Assembly: GCA_021788515.1 (NCBI GenBank) | Contig: JAJYKN010000007.1 | Coordinates: forward strand, 1 to 12,025 | Reading direction: 5' to 3' | Length of the DNA: 12,025 nt | Origin: Nitrospirota bacterium | GTDB taxonomy: Bacteria > Nitrospirota > UBA9217 | Part shown: piece by piece, positions 4,897 through 11,985 of the stretch | Layout: each line of letters begins with the position of its first letter | Position numbering within the stretch: position 1 is the first letter of the stretch | Position numbers and translations under genes: made by a program | Notes under the pieces: generated by a model | What the model was told of the DNA's origin: nothing | Database searches by the model: none | What the model saw: the letters and a program-made list of their open reading frames with translations, nothing else

Positions 4897-7044
4897 TCAA
4901 CCGGTCTTCACCCGTTTCACGTCGAGCACACCTTTTATCCCCTCGATGTTCTTGATGATCTTGTTCAGGTGTTCCACATCTTTAATATCGATAGTGAAGT
5001 TAAGCGTGGCCTCGAGATCCTCGCCGGTCAGTGCTTCAGCGTGGGTGATGTTGGCTTCTGCGGCGCTGATCGACGACGATACGCTGGCCAGAAGTCCCGG
5101 CTTGTCCTGGGTCTTTACCGAGATTTTAACGGCATGGGCCGTGGTATGCAAGTCGTCCCAGGACACGTCAATGAGCCTGTCCTTATCAAAGGTAAGTTCG
5201 CCCACATTGGGACAATCGGCCGTATGGATCGACACTCCCCTGCCCCGCGTGATAAAACCGATGACTTTGTCTCCGGGCACGGGGTTGCAGCACTTGGACA
5301 GGTGGATAAGCATGTTGTCCATACCGCTGATTTTCATGCCTCCGCTTGAGGCTTTTGCCTGCTTCTGATGAGGTTTTTTGGGAAGAGGCTCGACGTGCTG
5401 TTTTTCCGGCGCAAGCTTGTTCGCCACCATATGCGCCGAGACCTTACCGTAGCCGATGGCCGCCAGCAGGTCGTCAAGCGTGTTGTGGGACATCTCATTG
5501 GCTATTTTAAGGAGCTCCTCGGATTTGAATGCCTTTGAAGGGCTGAGTTCATGCTTCCGGAGGTCCTTCTCAAGGAGCTCCTTGCCGAGCAGGATGCTTC
5601 TTCTTCGCTCTTCTGCCTTGAGCCAGGCCTTGATCCTCGTCCGCGCCTTCGACGTCTTAACGAACTTCAGCCAGTCGCGGCTCGGCGTATGGCCGGCCTG
5701 CGTCGTGACTTCGATCTTGTCACCGTTGCGCAGGACGTGTTTTAATGGGACGATCTTGCCGTTCACTTTCGCGCCCACGCACTGGTGTCCTATGTCCGTG
5801 TGCACGCTGTAGGCAAAATCCACCGGGGTTGATCCCTGTGGCAATTCCTTTACATCGCCGCGGGGAGTGAACACATAGACTACGTCGGGGAAGAGATCTC
5901 CCTTGACGGTATCCATGAACTCCTTGGCATCGGGCAGGTCCCGCTGCCATTCGAGAAGTTGACGAAGCCAGGCAAACTGCTGCTCTTCTCTCTGGCTGAT
6001 GGCCGATTTTTCCTTGTAACGCCAGTGCGCCGCGATTCCTTCCTCGGCAAGACGGTGCATCTCTTCCGTACGGATCTGGAATTCAACCCGCTCGCCCTTG
6101 GGACCGATGACCGTGGTATGCAGCGACTGGTACAGGTTGGACTTGGGAACACCGATAAAATCCTTAAAACGTCCGGGAACGGGAGTCCAGAGCGAGTGAA
6201 TGAGCCCGAGAATTGCGTAGCAGTTGACCTTGGTGTCGGTTATGATCCGGATCGCGATCAGGTCATACACATCTTCAAAGGATATATCCTGCTTCTGCAT
6301 CTTCTGGTAGATGCTGTAGAAGTGCTTGGGTCTGCCCTTCACCTCGCCCTTGTATCCGTGCTCCGCCAACTGGCGCTTCATGATCTCGATGAGCTCGTTG
6401 ATGTAGGTTTCACGCTCGATGCGCCGCTGGTTCACCTTCCCGGAGAGGTCGTCGTACGCCTCGCGGTTCAGATACATGAAGGAGAGGTCTTCCAGTTCGG
6501 TCTTGATCTTCGAAATGCCGAGACGGTTCGCGAGCGGCGCGTAGATGTCGAGTGTTTCCTGGGCGATGCGCTTCTGCTTTTCCGGCGGGAGCGATTTGAG
6601 AGTGCGCATGTTGTGGAGCCGGTCGGCCAGCTTGATAAGAATGACGCGGATGTCCTTGGCCATGGCCACGACCATCTTGCGGAAGTTATCGGCCTCGCGC
6701 TGCTCGCGGCTCTGCAGCTCCATCTGGGACAGCTTGGTCATGCCGTCAACGAGCATGGCGACCTCGTCGCCGAACATCGCTTTGATTTCTTCCAGGGTGG
6801 CGGTCGTGTCTTCGATAGTGTCGTGCAGAAGGCCGGCGGCCACGGTCGCCGCGTCGAGTTTCAAACCGGCGATGATGGCCGCCACTTCGATCGGATGGTT
6901 CAGGTATGCCTCGCCGGAGAGGCGCGTTTGCCCCTGGTGCGCCCGCGCCGAAAAGATATATGCGCGCTGCAGCAAATCGACATCGGCGTCGGGGTGGTAG
7001 CTTTGGATCCGCTCGACTATGTCATCCAGGCGAACTTGAGGCAT
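4897..7044 (-). CDS. rel: Bifunctional (p)ppGpp synthetase/hydrolase (Rel/SpoT family)
   Basis: 715 residues, full length for the long RSH family; it makes pppGpp/ppGpp from ATP and GTP/GDP and hydrolyses it, setting the stringent response. The HD hydrolase domain has His50 (NHPIEVA), HDTIED (74-79) and Asp141 in LADRLHNM, all intact. The synthetase domain spans about 200-345 and contains GRPKHFYSIYQKM (237-249), EDVYDLIAIRI (257-267) and RFKD (292-295). That last motif is the RxKD signature of bifunctional enzymes (EFDD in monofunctional RelA), followed by NLYQSLHT. A TGS domain (about 385-448), a conserved-cysteine region (Cys585, Cys586, His607, Cys611) and a C-terminal ACT domain (about 636-712) complete it. 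Start ATG 7044 has GGAG 11 bases upstream. It lies 115 bases downstream of recJ with no terminator between. Both activities are expected. Confidence 0.97.
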   Translation of the reverse strand: MPQVRLDDIVERIQSYHPDADVDLLQRAYIFSARAHQGQTRLSGEAYLNHPIEVAAIIAGLKLDAATVAAGLLHDTIEDTTATLEEIKAMFGDEVAMLVDGMTKLSQMELQSREQREADNFRKMVVAMAKDIRVILIKLADRLHNMRTLKSLPPEKQKRIAQETLDIYAPLANRLGISKIKTELEDLSFMYLNREAYDDLSGKVNQRRIERETYINELIEIMKRQLAEHGYKGEVKGRPKHFYSIYQKMQKQDISFEDVYDLIAIRIITDTKVNCYAILGLIHSLWTPVPGRFKDFIGVPKSNLYQSLHTTVIGPKGERVEFQIRTEEMHRLAEEGIAAHWRYKEKSAISQREEQQFAWLRQLLEWQRDLPDAKEFMDTVKGDLFPDVVYVFTPRGDVKELPQGSTPVDFAYSVHTDIGHQCVGAKVNGKIVPLKHVLRNGDKIEVTTQAGHTPSRDWLKFVKTSKARTRIKAWLKAEERRRSILLGKELLEKDLRKHELSPSKAFKSEELLKIANEMSHNTLDDLLAAIGYGKVSAHMVANKLAPEKQHVEPLPKKPHQKQAKASSGGMKISGMDNMLIHLSKCCNPVPGDKVIGFITRGRGVSIHTADCPNVGELTFDKDRLIDVSWDDLHTTAHAVKISVKTQDKPGLLASVSSSISAAEANITHAEALTGEDLEATLNFTIDIKDVEHLNKIIKNIEGIKGVLDVKRVKTG

Positions 7045-7159
7045 GTTTTTTAAAACTCCGATTAAACAAGGGCCGAATTTCCCCTATGCACAAAGCTCAA
7101 AAAGTCAAAATACGCGCCACGCGGGAATTGGTCATAATGCATCAGCAATGACCTGATGT

Positions 7160-8977
7160 TTATGCTTTAAAATTCTCCTTGTCGACTTTCATGTCCTTTA
7201 TGTCCAGCTCGACCGTTGTTGTACCGTTCCAGACATTCAGCCGCGGGGTGAACACCGCAGCAAGCCGTGCTCCGTCCCGCACCTGATTGCCGAGCTGGCT
7301 GCCGCGGTTAAAGGCAATGGCGCCCATGGTCGCGCCGTTTCTCTGTTTCAGGCGAAGTTTTAAATGCTTGCTCCCCACGATCCGGGACGCGATCACTTCA
7401 AGACCCCGGGTGCCGAGCCTCGGCTCAGGATTCCCCTGCCCAAAAGGAGCGAGCTTTTCGATCTCCCGAATCATATCAATCGTCAAGTCGTTGAGCGTTA
7501 CAGCCCCGTCCACGGACAACGTACGGACGAATCCCTGAGGCCCCATGCGATCCCGTACAATGGCGCTCAACCGATCACGAAACAACGGAATATTATCCGG
7601 CCTTATGCTGAATCCCGCGGCATAGGTATGGCCGCCGAACGCCAGGAGAAGATCGGAGCATGCACACAATCCTTCGTAAAGATTAAAACCGGGAATGCTT
7701 CTTGCCGACCCTTTCCCAACGCCATTCCGCACACAGATGAGCGCCGTGGGCCGGTAAAATTCCTCTGCGATCCTTGAAGAAACGATGCCGATAACCCCGG
7801 GGTGCCACTCATCCGACGAAAGTACAATGGCGCCCAGGGCCGACAGGTCCGTAAGCAGGCACTGCTGCCGTGCGTCCTCCCTGATGGTTTCTTCGACAGC
7901 CTGCCGTTCCTTGTTCACCCGGTCGAGCACGGAAGCCAATGCCATCGCCTCGTCAGGAGAATCCGTCGTCAGCAGCCGGAACGCCGTGTCCGCACGTTCA
8001 AGTCTGCCGCTGGCATTGATCCGGGGGGCGAGGGTGAACCCCACGGTGCCGACACCGATCTTTTTGCCTTGAAGCCCCGCTACCTGCTTTAAGGCAACAA
8101 TGCCCGGGCGGCCGGAGGTCGTACTGGACGACAGGACCTCCAGGCCGTGCTTCACCAGGATCCGGTTCTCGCCCATGATCTTTCCAACATCCGCGACTGT
8201 TCCCAGGGTCACCAGATCAAGATGGGACCGGAGCTGTTCTTCGTCGGTCCCTGTCCCCTGAAGAGCCTGTACGAACTTAAAGACGATGCCCACACCGGTC
8301 AACCCGCTTACGGACAAGCGATCTGCGGCAGAACAACCCGGGGCCACAAGCGCGGGATGAAGGATTGCATGGACCTCGGGAAGAGCAACTTCCGAATCCG
8401 ACAGCCCCTCCCCGGGCCCGGGCGCGTCCTTGTTCACTCCCGGACCGGGCGCTTCCCGATTCGGTTTGTGCAATTCGTGGTGGTCGGTAATGATGAGCTC
8501 GAGGCCGAAGCTGCGGGCGGTCTTCGCTTCGCGAAAGGCCGTTATTCCGCAGTCCACGGAGATAACAAGACCCGCGCCTGAAGCTTTGATCTTTTCCAGT
8601 GCTCCGGCATTCAAGCCATACCCTTCGGACATGCGGTCCGGGATATAGCTGATCACGTTCGCTCCGAGTCCCTTAAGCGCAAGATACAAAAGGGATGATC
8701 CCGTAACGCCGTCCACATCGTAGTCGCCATAGACCACGATCTTCTCGTCTTTTGCGATTGCCGTTCTGACCCGGGTGACGGCAGTGTCCATCTGGCTGAA
8801 TATTCCGGGATCGGACAGTGTGGAAAGCTCGCAGGAAAGAAAGGACCGTGCTGCCTGCGGATCGATGATCCCGCGATTCGCCATCAGCCTGGCAATCAGC
8901 GGGTGCAGCCCTGCCTGGTCCGCGAGCATGTCCGTAATGCCGGCATCAGGCTCTGCAAGGACCCATTTGATGCGCAC
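7160..8977 (-). CDS. recJ: Single-stranded-DNA-specific 5'-3' exonuclease RecJ
   Basis: 605 residues, slightly longer than typical. RecJ degrades single-stranded DNA 5' to 3' in recombination and mismatch or base excision repair, using two metal ions. The DHH domain shows VYGDYDVDGVTG (82-93), VDCG (141-144) and TDHHE (164-168). The DHHA1 part has WHPGVIGIVSSRI (391-403), GKGSARSI (421-428) and GGHTYAAGFSI (448-458), and the C-terminal OB-like domain covers about 525-597. The start is GTG at 8977, preceded by AAAGGAT that overlaps the tatA stop region; only 10 bases separate the two genes, so they are almost certainly co-transcribed. Between the DHH motif and GLTGVG (225-230) there is a proline/glycine-rich insertion (about 172-197) with the peptide APGPG twice. 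Confidence 0.96.
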   Translation of the reverse strand: MRIKWVLAEPDAGITDMLADQAGLHPLIARLMANRGIIDPQAARSFLSCELSTLSDPGIFSQMDTAVTRVRTAIAKDEKIVVYGDYDVDGVTGSSLLYLALKGLGANVISYIPDRMSEGYGLNAGALEKIKASGAGLVISVDCGITAFREAKTARSFGLELIITDHHELHKPNREAPGPGVNKDAPGPGEGLSDSEVALPEVHAILHPALVAPGCSAADRLSVSGLTGVGIVFKFVQALQGTGTDEEQLRSHLDLVTLGTVADVGKIMGENRILVKHGLEVLSSSTTSGRPGIVALKQVAGLQGKKIGVGTVGFTLAPRINASGRLERADTAFRLLTTDSPDEAMALASVLDRVNKERQAVEETIREDARQQCLLTDLSALGAIVLSSDEWHPGVIGIVSSRIAEEFYRPTALICVRNGVGKGSARSIPGFNLYEGLCACSDLLLAFGGHTYAAGFSIRPDNIPLFRDRLSAIVRDRMGPQGFVRTLSVDGAVTLNDLTIDMIREIEKLAPFGQGNPEPRLGTRGLEVIASRIVGSKHLKLRLKQRNGATMGAIAFNRGSQLGNQVRDGARLAAVFTPRLNVWNGTTTVELDIKDMKVDKENFKA

Positions 8978-8987
8978 GGTTTATCCT

Positions 8988-9182
8988 TTATCCTTTTTTA
9001 TCGTCATTATTGCCGTTCTTTTCTTTTTTAGCCGCATCCTCCGGGCCGTCTGACAGGCCTTTTTTGAACCCCCGAATGGCTTTTCCCAGTCCCTCACCGA
9101 GCTGCGGCAGACGGCTTCCTCCGAAAATAACCAATGCTATGACCAAAATAATAATTAACTCCGGCATTCCCAATCCGCACAT
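8988..9182 (-). CDS. tatA: Sec-independent (Tat) translocase subunit TatA
   Basis: 64 residues, normal for TatA. It forms the protein-conducting oligomer that exports folded proteins with twin-arginine signals, together with TatC, which is not in this window. Seen: a short N-terminus MCGLGMPEL, one membrane helix [11 protein letters not shown] (9-19), the hinge [14 protein letters not shown] (19-32), the amphipathic helix [10 protein letters not shown] (33-42) with the conserved phenylalanine, and a charged tail rich in Lys, Asp and Asn. The ATG at 9182 is chosen because the family begins M-x-GLGMPEL and GAGGAGG precedes it by 4 bases; an ATG 5 codons later is the alternative. The first 28 bases overlap the end of mobA in another frame, which suggests translational coupling. 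Confidence 0.93.
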   Translation of the reverse strand: MCGLGMPELIIILVIALVIFGGSRLPQLGEGLGKAIRGFKKGLSDGPEDAAKKEKNGNNDDKKG

Positions 9183-9745
9183 GCTGCCTCCTCGTATTCT
9201 TGTGGTGTGTTTAGATTTTTAAACGATTTCCGGGCAGGGTCAAAACGGTCTATTTCCTGCTCGGTTACGTATCGGACGCGCACGGTGTTGAAAAGGTCCT
9301 GGATCTTTCGTTTCTCCAGTCTCAACTGCTGCTCCAAAAGCGGGAGCAATCCTTTCCGGTATACGGCATGCAGAGGTTCAAACATACCTCCGCAGGAAGG
9401 AACGACGATATCATATCCTTCCGACAGGCTTGCCATAAAGGATAGGAGTCCGGGATTGAGGAATGGCATATCGCAGGCAACAACGAAATTGTACTCGTCG
9501 CGGGAATGCAACAGGCCCGAATGGATGCCCGTGAGCGGCCCCCGTTTGTCAAAGGCATCAGTTACGACGCGCACGCCGCAGGCGGAATACAAGTGCGGCG
9601 AATTCGTCACGATGATGACGTCCTGAACAACGCCCTTCAGCGTGCGCAAAACATGCTCGATCATGGGAATGCCGGCGATTTTCAAAAAAGCTTTGTCCAC
9701 ACCCATTCGCCGGTTCTCGCCGCCTGAAAGGACTATGCCTGTCAT
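9155..9745 (-). CDS. mobA: Molybdenum cofactor guanylyltransferase MobA
   Basis: 196 residues from the preferred start. It transfers GMP from GTP to molybdopterin cofactor, giving the bis-MGD form used by DMSO-reductase-family enzymes. The nucleotidyltransferase motif [19 protein letters not shown] (3-21) opens the protein, with [11 protein letters not shown] (68-78) and the metal-binding CDMPFLNP (91-98), and the family-typical [10 protein letters not shown] at the end (175-184). The frame is open for 8 more codons, to an ATG at 9769, but that ATG lies inside the spacer of the promoter at 9751-9779, so ATG 9745 is the better start; the mRNA would then be leaderless or nearly so. It is first in the mobA-tatA-recJ(-rel) series and overlaps tatA by 28 bases. 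Confidence 0.93.
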   Translation of the reverse strand: MTGIVLSGGENRRMGVDKAFLKIAGIPMIEHVLRTLKGVVQDVIIVTNSPHLYSACGVRVVTDAFDKRGPLTGIHSGLLHSRDEYNFVVACDMPFLNPGLLSFMASLSEGYDIVVPSCGGMFEPLHAVYRKGLLPLLEQQLRLEKRKIQDLFNTVRVRYVTEQEIDRFDPARKSFKNLNTPQEYEEAACADWECRS

Positions 9746-9750
9746 GTTTA

Positions 9751-9779
9751 AAATTACAGCATTTACCATATGGTGTCAA
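9751..9779 (-). promoter_or_regulatory. Promoter of the mobA-tatA-recJ operon
   Basis: On the minus strand a perfect TTGACA (9774-9779) is followed after 17 bases by TAATTT (9751-9756), which keeps the most important -10 positions (first T, A, last T). Initiation is predicted at about 9744, on the mobA start codon. The spacer begins with most of the 10-base palindrome ACCATATGGT (9765-9774), which could bind a regulator. Confidence 0.5.
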
Positions 9780-9830
9780 CAAGGAACTTAAACTTCTTCA
9801 TAATAATCAAGGACAAAGGATGGTTTCGAT

Positions 9831-9866
9831 GAGTGGAGACCCCTCCGGCGGGAGCTTTTACTCGAC
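9831..9866. other. GC-rich element with mutually exclusive hairpins, unassigned
   Basis: GGAG (9835-9838), CTCC (9843-9846) and GGAG (9851-9854) are spaced by 4 bases each, so the central CTCC can pair with either neighbour. GAGT (9831-9834) and ACTC (9860-9863) can enclose the whole. Such switching is seen in riboswitches and attenuators, but I recognise no known class on either strand. It lies between the end of the YkgJ-type gene and the mobA promoter, so the minus strand is transcribed only by read-through. A run of eight T follows on the plus strand at 9884-9891. The rest of 9780-9889 shows nothing I can identify. Confidence 0.3.
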
Positions 9867-9889
9867 ATATGTTATTGCTTTGATTTTTT

Positions 9890-10384
9890 TTAGCAGGGCT
9901 CATCTGTTTTGAACGAAGGAACGGAGGGAGTGCTGGGCTGGAAAGATTCACTTACCGCGATGCCGGCTACGTCTTTTTTCTTTGCGAGGATCTCTTCTAT
10001 TTCCTCGGCCGAGTACAACCTGCCTCTGCCGATGCCCGGGCAGTAGGCCGAGATTTCCTGGTCCCAGACTGCGCTATCCATGTTCTCCGGCCAGAAAGGC
10101 CAGGTGCGGCATTGCCAGGGCCGGGATTCGTAGACCTCGCATTGGTTGTTTTTCAGGAACGGGCAGTCTTTGTCAGCGTACTTGAGTTCGTATAAACCAT
10201 CACTTTTGTTCGTATATCTGGCAGTAAACTCCGGAAGGGAAATGCTGAAATGCTTGGCCAACCGCCGCCGGTCGTTGAACGACAGGTAGACGTAGCCGTA
10301 TCTTCCGCGCGATATGCAACATCTGCCGTCGCCTTGACATTCGAAACGAAGTCCGTTCTTGAAGAATCGCTTTCCCTTGCTCAC
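9890..10384 (-). CDS. YkgJ-family zinc/iron-chelating cysteine-cluster protein
   Basis: 164 residues. The family pattern is clear: Cys16-x5-Cys22-Cys23 (FECQGDGRCC), then DCPFLKNNQCEVYESRPWQCRTWPFWP, with Cys74, Cys82 and Cys92, and Cys115 in AYCPG. These cysteines are thought to bind a zinc or iron-sulfur centre; the function of most members is unknown. The C-terminal 20 residues are Ser/Pro-rich and end in cysteine. The start is a GTG at 10384 following a nearly all-purine leader with several weak Shine-Dalgarno-like groups (for example AAGAG); other starts are possible but would cut into or lengthen the domain little. It lies 53 bases after clpS on the same strand and is probably co-transcribed with it. 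It is not an expected partner of ClpS, so the pairing may be incidental. Confidence 0.85.
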   Translation of the reverse strand: MSKGKRFFKNGLRFECQGDGRCCISRGRYGYVYLSFNDRRRLAKHFSISLPEFTARYTNKSDGLYELKYADKDCPFLKNNQCEVYESRPWQCRTWPFWPENMDSAVWDQEISAYCPGIGRGRLYSAEEIEEILAKKKDVAGIAVSESFQPSTPSVPSFKTDEPC

Positions 10385-10437
10385 CGTTTCTCTTTTCCCT
10401 TTTCCTCTCCGGGTCCTCTCCCTGTTCCTGCTCCCGG

Positions 10438-10725
10438 CTACTCCGGCTCTATCGATGCAAGCAGCGAAAATGCCTGCAGCTGGTCGCGGTGCAGTTCAGC
10501 CTGCTCAAATGATTCGACAACACACAGAGCGACGCCGTTACGATGGGCTTCCAGCATGATGCGCTGACATTCTTCCCGTTCGAACTTAAAGACCTTCATG
10601 AGGGCATTTACGACGTGGTCCATCGAATTTGTATCGTCGTTGTGAAGCAGAACTTTATAGCGCGGAATCAGCGTCGTTCGGCTTTGCGCACGCGTTACAG
10701 TTTTAATCGAAGGAAAACGGGTCAT
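10438..10725 (-). CDS. clpS: ATP-dependent Clp protease adaptor ClpS
   Basis: 95 residues, typical length. ClpS captures proteins with N-degron residues (Leu, Phe, Tyr, Trp) and delivers them to ClpA of the ClpAP protease. After a flexible basic tail (1-20) the core runs PRYKVLLHNDDTNSMDHVVNALMKVF (21-46), with Asn29, Asp30 and Asp31 of the N-degron pocket, then MLEAHRNGVALC (57-68) with the pocket His61, and the final strand and helix VESFEQAELHRDQL. clpA is not next to it here. The ATG at 10725 has AGGG 5 bases upstream. A possible 39-codon ORF upstream ends in a TGA that overlaps this ATG. The extended -10 promoter at 10869-10897 would serve it. Confidence 0.95.
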   Translation of the reverse strand: MTRFPSIKTVTRAQSRTTLIPRYKVLLHNDDTNSMDHVVNALMKVFKFEREECQRIMLEAHRNGVALCVVESFEQAELHRDQLQAFSLLASIEPE

Positions 10726-10841
10726 CGGTCCCTAAGAAGATTCCGCCGGGCGCAAGCCGCGGCCACGTTCATCCCTGCCGGTTCCCGGACTTTTTTCAGT
10801 TTATCATGCTCGGACATCAGGGCACGGACGTCCTGCGGCAT
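10722..10841 (-). CDS. Possible short ORF coupled to clpS
   Basis: 39 codons from ATG at 10841: MPQDVRALMSEHDKLKKVRE followed by PAGMNVAAACARRNLLRDR. Its TGA (10722-10724) shares two bases with the clpS ATG, the ATGA arrangement of translationally coupled genes, and it falls inside the transcript predicted from the promoter at 10869-10897. It is basic and could form a helix. No Shine-Dalgarno precedes the ATG, and I know of no family. An internal ATG 23 codons in (10773-10775), preceded by GGCAGGG, would leave only 16 codons. It may be a leader peptide, or simply untranslated leader. Confidence 0.25.
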   Translation of the reverse strand: MPQDVRALMSEHDKLKKVREPAGMNVAAACARRNLLRDR

Positions 10842-10868
10842 TTCATCGTTTGCATCGTTTGTAATTTC

Positions 10869-10897
10869 ATCATAGCAAATCCCCGGCCGGGAAGCGA
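10869..10897 (-). promoter_or_regulatory. Candidate clpS promoter with extended -10
   Basis: On the minus strand TGC directly precedes TATGAT (10869-10874), forming an extended -10; a weak TCGCTT (10892-10897) lies 17 bases upstream. Initiation is expected near 10862, some 137 bases before the clpS ATG. It is back to back with the plus-strand promoter at 10941. Confidence 0.4.
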
Positions 10898-10940
10898 GCA
10901 AAATAATTCGTCTTTCGTCGCGCTCCCTCGATGCGTCATC

Positions 10941-10969
10941 TTGACATGCTGCACGCCCGGCGTTATCAT
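10941..10969 (+). promoter_or_regulatory. Strong sigma-70-type promoter for the NmrA-like gene
   Basis: TTGACA (10941-10946) and TATCAT (10964-10969) are separated by exactly 17 bases. Initiation near 10976 gives a leader of about 65 bases containing two small stems, GGACA/TGTCC (10983-10997) and CCCCT/AGGGG (11012-11029), the second lying just before the GAGGAGG ribosome binding site. Confidence 0.65.
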
Positions 10970-11040
10970 TGAATAAAATAGAGGACAATATATGTCCCTG
11001 ATACGTTGACACCCCTTTAACCGGAGGGGAGGAGGATAAA

Positions 11041-11940
11041 ATGTATACCATAGTGGGAGCAACAGGGCATGTAGGGGGAAAGATTGCCGACATTCTGATT
11101 AACAAAGGAGAAAAAGTCCGATTGGTTGCCCGTTCGGCCGATAAGCTGCGGCTGTTCGTGGGTCCGAATGCCCAGGCATTTGCGGGAGACGCCGCGGACA
11201 CTGAATTTTTAGTGAAGGCTTTTAAGGGCTCTGACGCCGTGTTTACGCTTTTACCGCCGAACGCACACGCGGAGGATTTCCTGGCCTATGCCGAACCCAT
11301 CATCAACAGCATTGCGCGGGCCGTGCAGCTTGCTCAGGTAAAATATGTCGTCACCCTTTCAAGCCTCGGGGCCGAGTTGTCAGAAGGCACCGGACCCATT
11401 GCAGGCCTTCATCGCCTGGAGGAGCGTCTGAACGCGGTCGGAGGTTTGAACGTGCTGCACCTCCGTTGTGCGTACTTCATGGAGAATGTGCTCATGAGCG
11501 TCGATCTGATAAAATCAAAGAACATCAACGGCAGCGCGATCCGCGGCGATCTGAAGATGCCGATGATCGCAACGAAGGATATTGCGGCCGTTGCCGCTGA
11601 CAGGCTCATGAAACGGAATTTTTTCGGTTCTTCCGTTCAGGAACTGGTCGGACCGCGGGATCTGACGATGATCGAGGCAACGTCGATCATCGCCAAAAAA
11701 ATAGACAAGCCCGGCCTCGCGTATATTATGTTCTCTTATGAAGATGCCGAAAAAGGAATGAAATCAGCCGGGTTGTCGCCCGACATGAGCAGGCTGTACG
11801 TGGAGATGAGCAGGGCCTTTAACGAAGGACATATTGCCGTCAAAATGAGGCCCCCGGCCCGGAATATCACTCCGACATCATTCGAACAGTTCTGCGACGA
11901 TATTCTTGTCCCGATGTTTAGGCAGAAAAAGGCGGCTTGA
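11041..11940 (+). CDS. NmrA-like atypical short-chain NAD(P)-binding protein
   Basis: 299 residues. A very strong ribosome binding site (GGAGGGGAGGAGG, spacing 5) fixes the start at 11041. The N-terminus YTIVGATGHVGGKIADIL (2-19) is the Rossmann GxxGxxG nucleotide-binding loop of atypical SDRs, with basic residues in VRLVARSADKL (27-37) that would suit NADP(H). The first domain also shows GDAAD (49-53), AVFTLLPPNA (65-74) and YVVTLSSLGAEL (104-115). A YxxxK pair is not in the usual place, so it may be an NmrA/TMR-type sensor or a quinone-oxidoreductase-like enzyme (compare QOR2/YtfG) rather than a classic dehydrogenase. The C-terminal half, with ENVLMSVDLI and ELVGPRDLTMIEA, is the typical substrate-binding part. 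The substrate is unknown. It has its own promoter and appears to be monocistronic or first in an operon. Confidence 0.88.
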   Translation: MYTIVGATGHVGGKIADILINKGEKVRLVARSADKLRLFVGPNAQAFAGDAADTEFLVKAFKGSDAVFTLLPPNAHAEDFLAYAEPIINSIARAVQLAQVKYVVTLSSLGAELSEGTGPIAGLHRLEERLNAVGGLNVLHLRCAYFMENVLMSVDLIKSKNINGSAIRGDLKMPMIATKDIAAVAADRLMKRNFFGSSVQELVGPRDLTMIEATSIIAKKIDKPGLAYIMFSYEDAEKGMKSAGLSPDMSRLYVEMSRAFNEGHIAVKMRPPARNITPTSFEQFCDDILVPMFRQKKAA

Positions 11941-11985
11941 AAACCCGGAACAGGCGTCACGTGAACGCGAAAGGACCATCGTATC

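Noticed and set aside
4814..5368. 184-codon plus-strand frame beginning near GGAGGAAGATCC
   Set aside because: Most of it is antisense to the rel ACT and conserved-cysteine region.
5959..7053. 364-codon plus-strand open frame
   Set aside because: It is antisense to rel, whose domains and motifs are unambiguous; the composition is a shadow of that coding sequence.
7045..7159. TTGACT on the minus strand as a separate rel promoter
   Set aside because: No acceptable -10 element lies 16-18 bases downstream; read-through from recJ is simpler.
9763..9951. 62-codon minus-strand frame between the YkgJ-type gene and mobA
   Set aside because: It overlaps the end of the YkgJ-type gene and the mobA promoter, and shows no domain-like pattern; better explained by the structured element at 9831-9866.
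10722..11201. 159-codon minus-strand open frame across the clpS upstream region
   Set aside because: Its first half is the antisense of the well-supported NmrA-like gene and it spans two promoters; only the last 39 codons are kept as a weak candidate.
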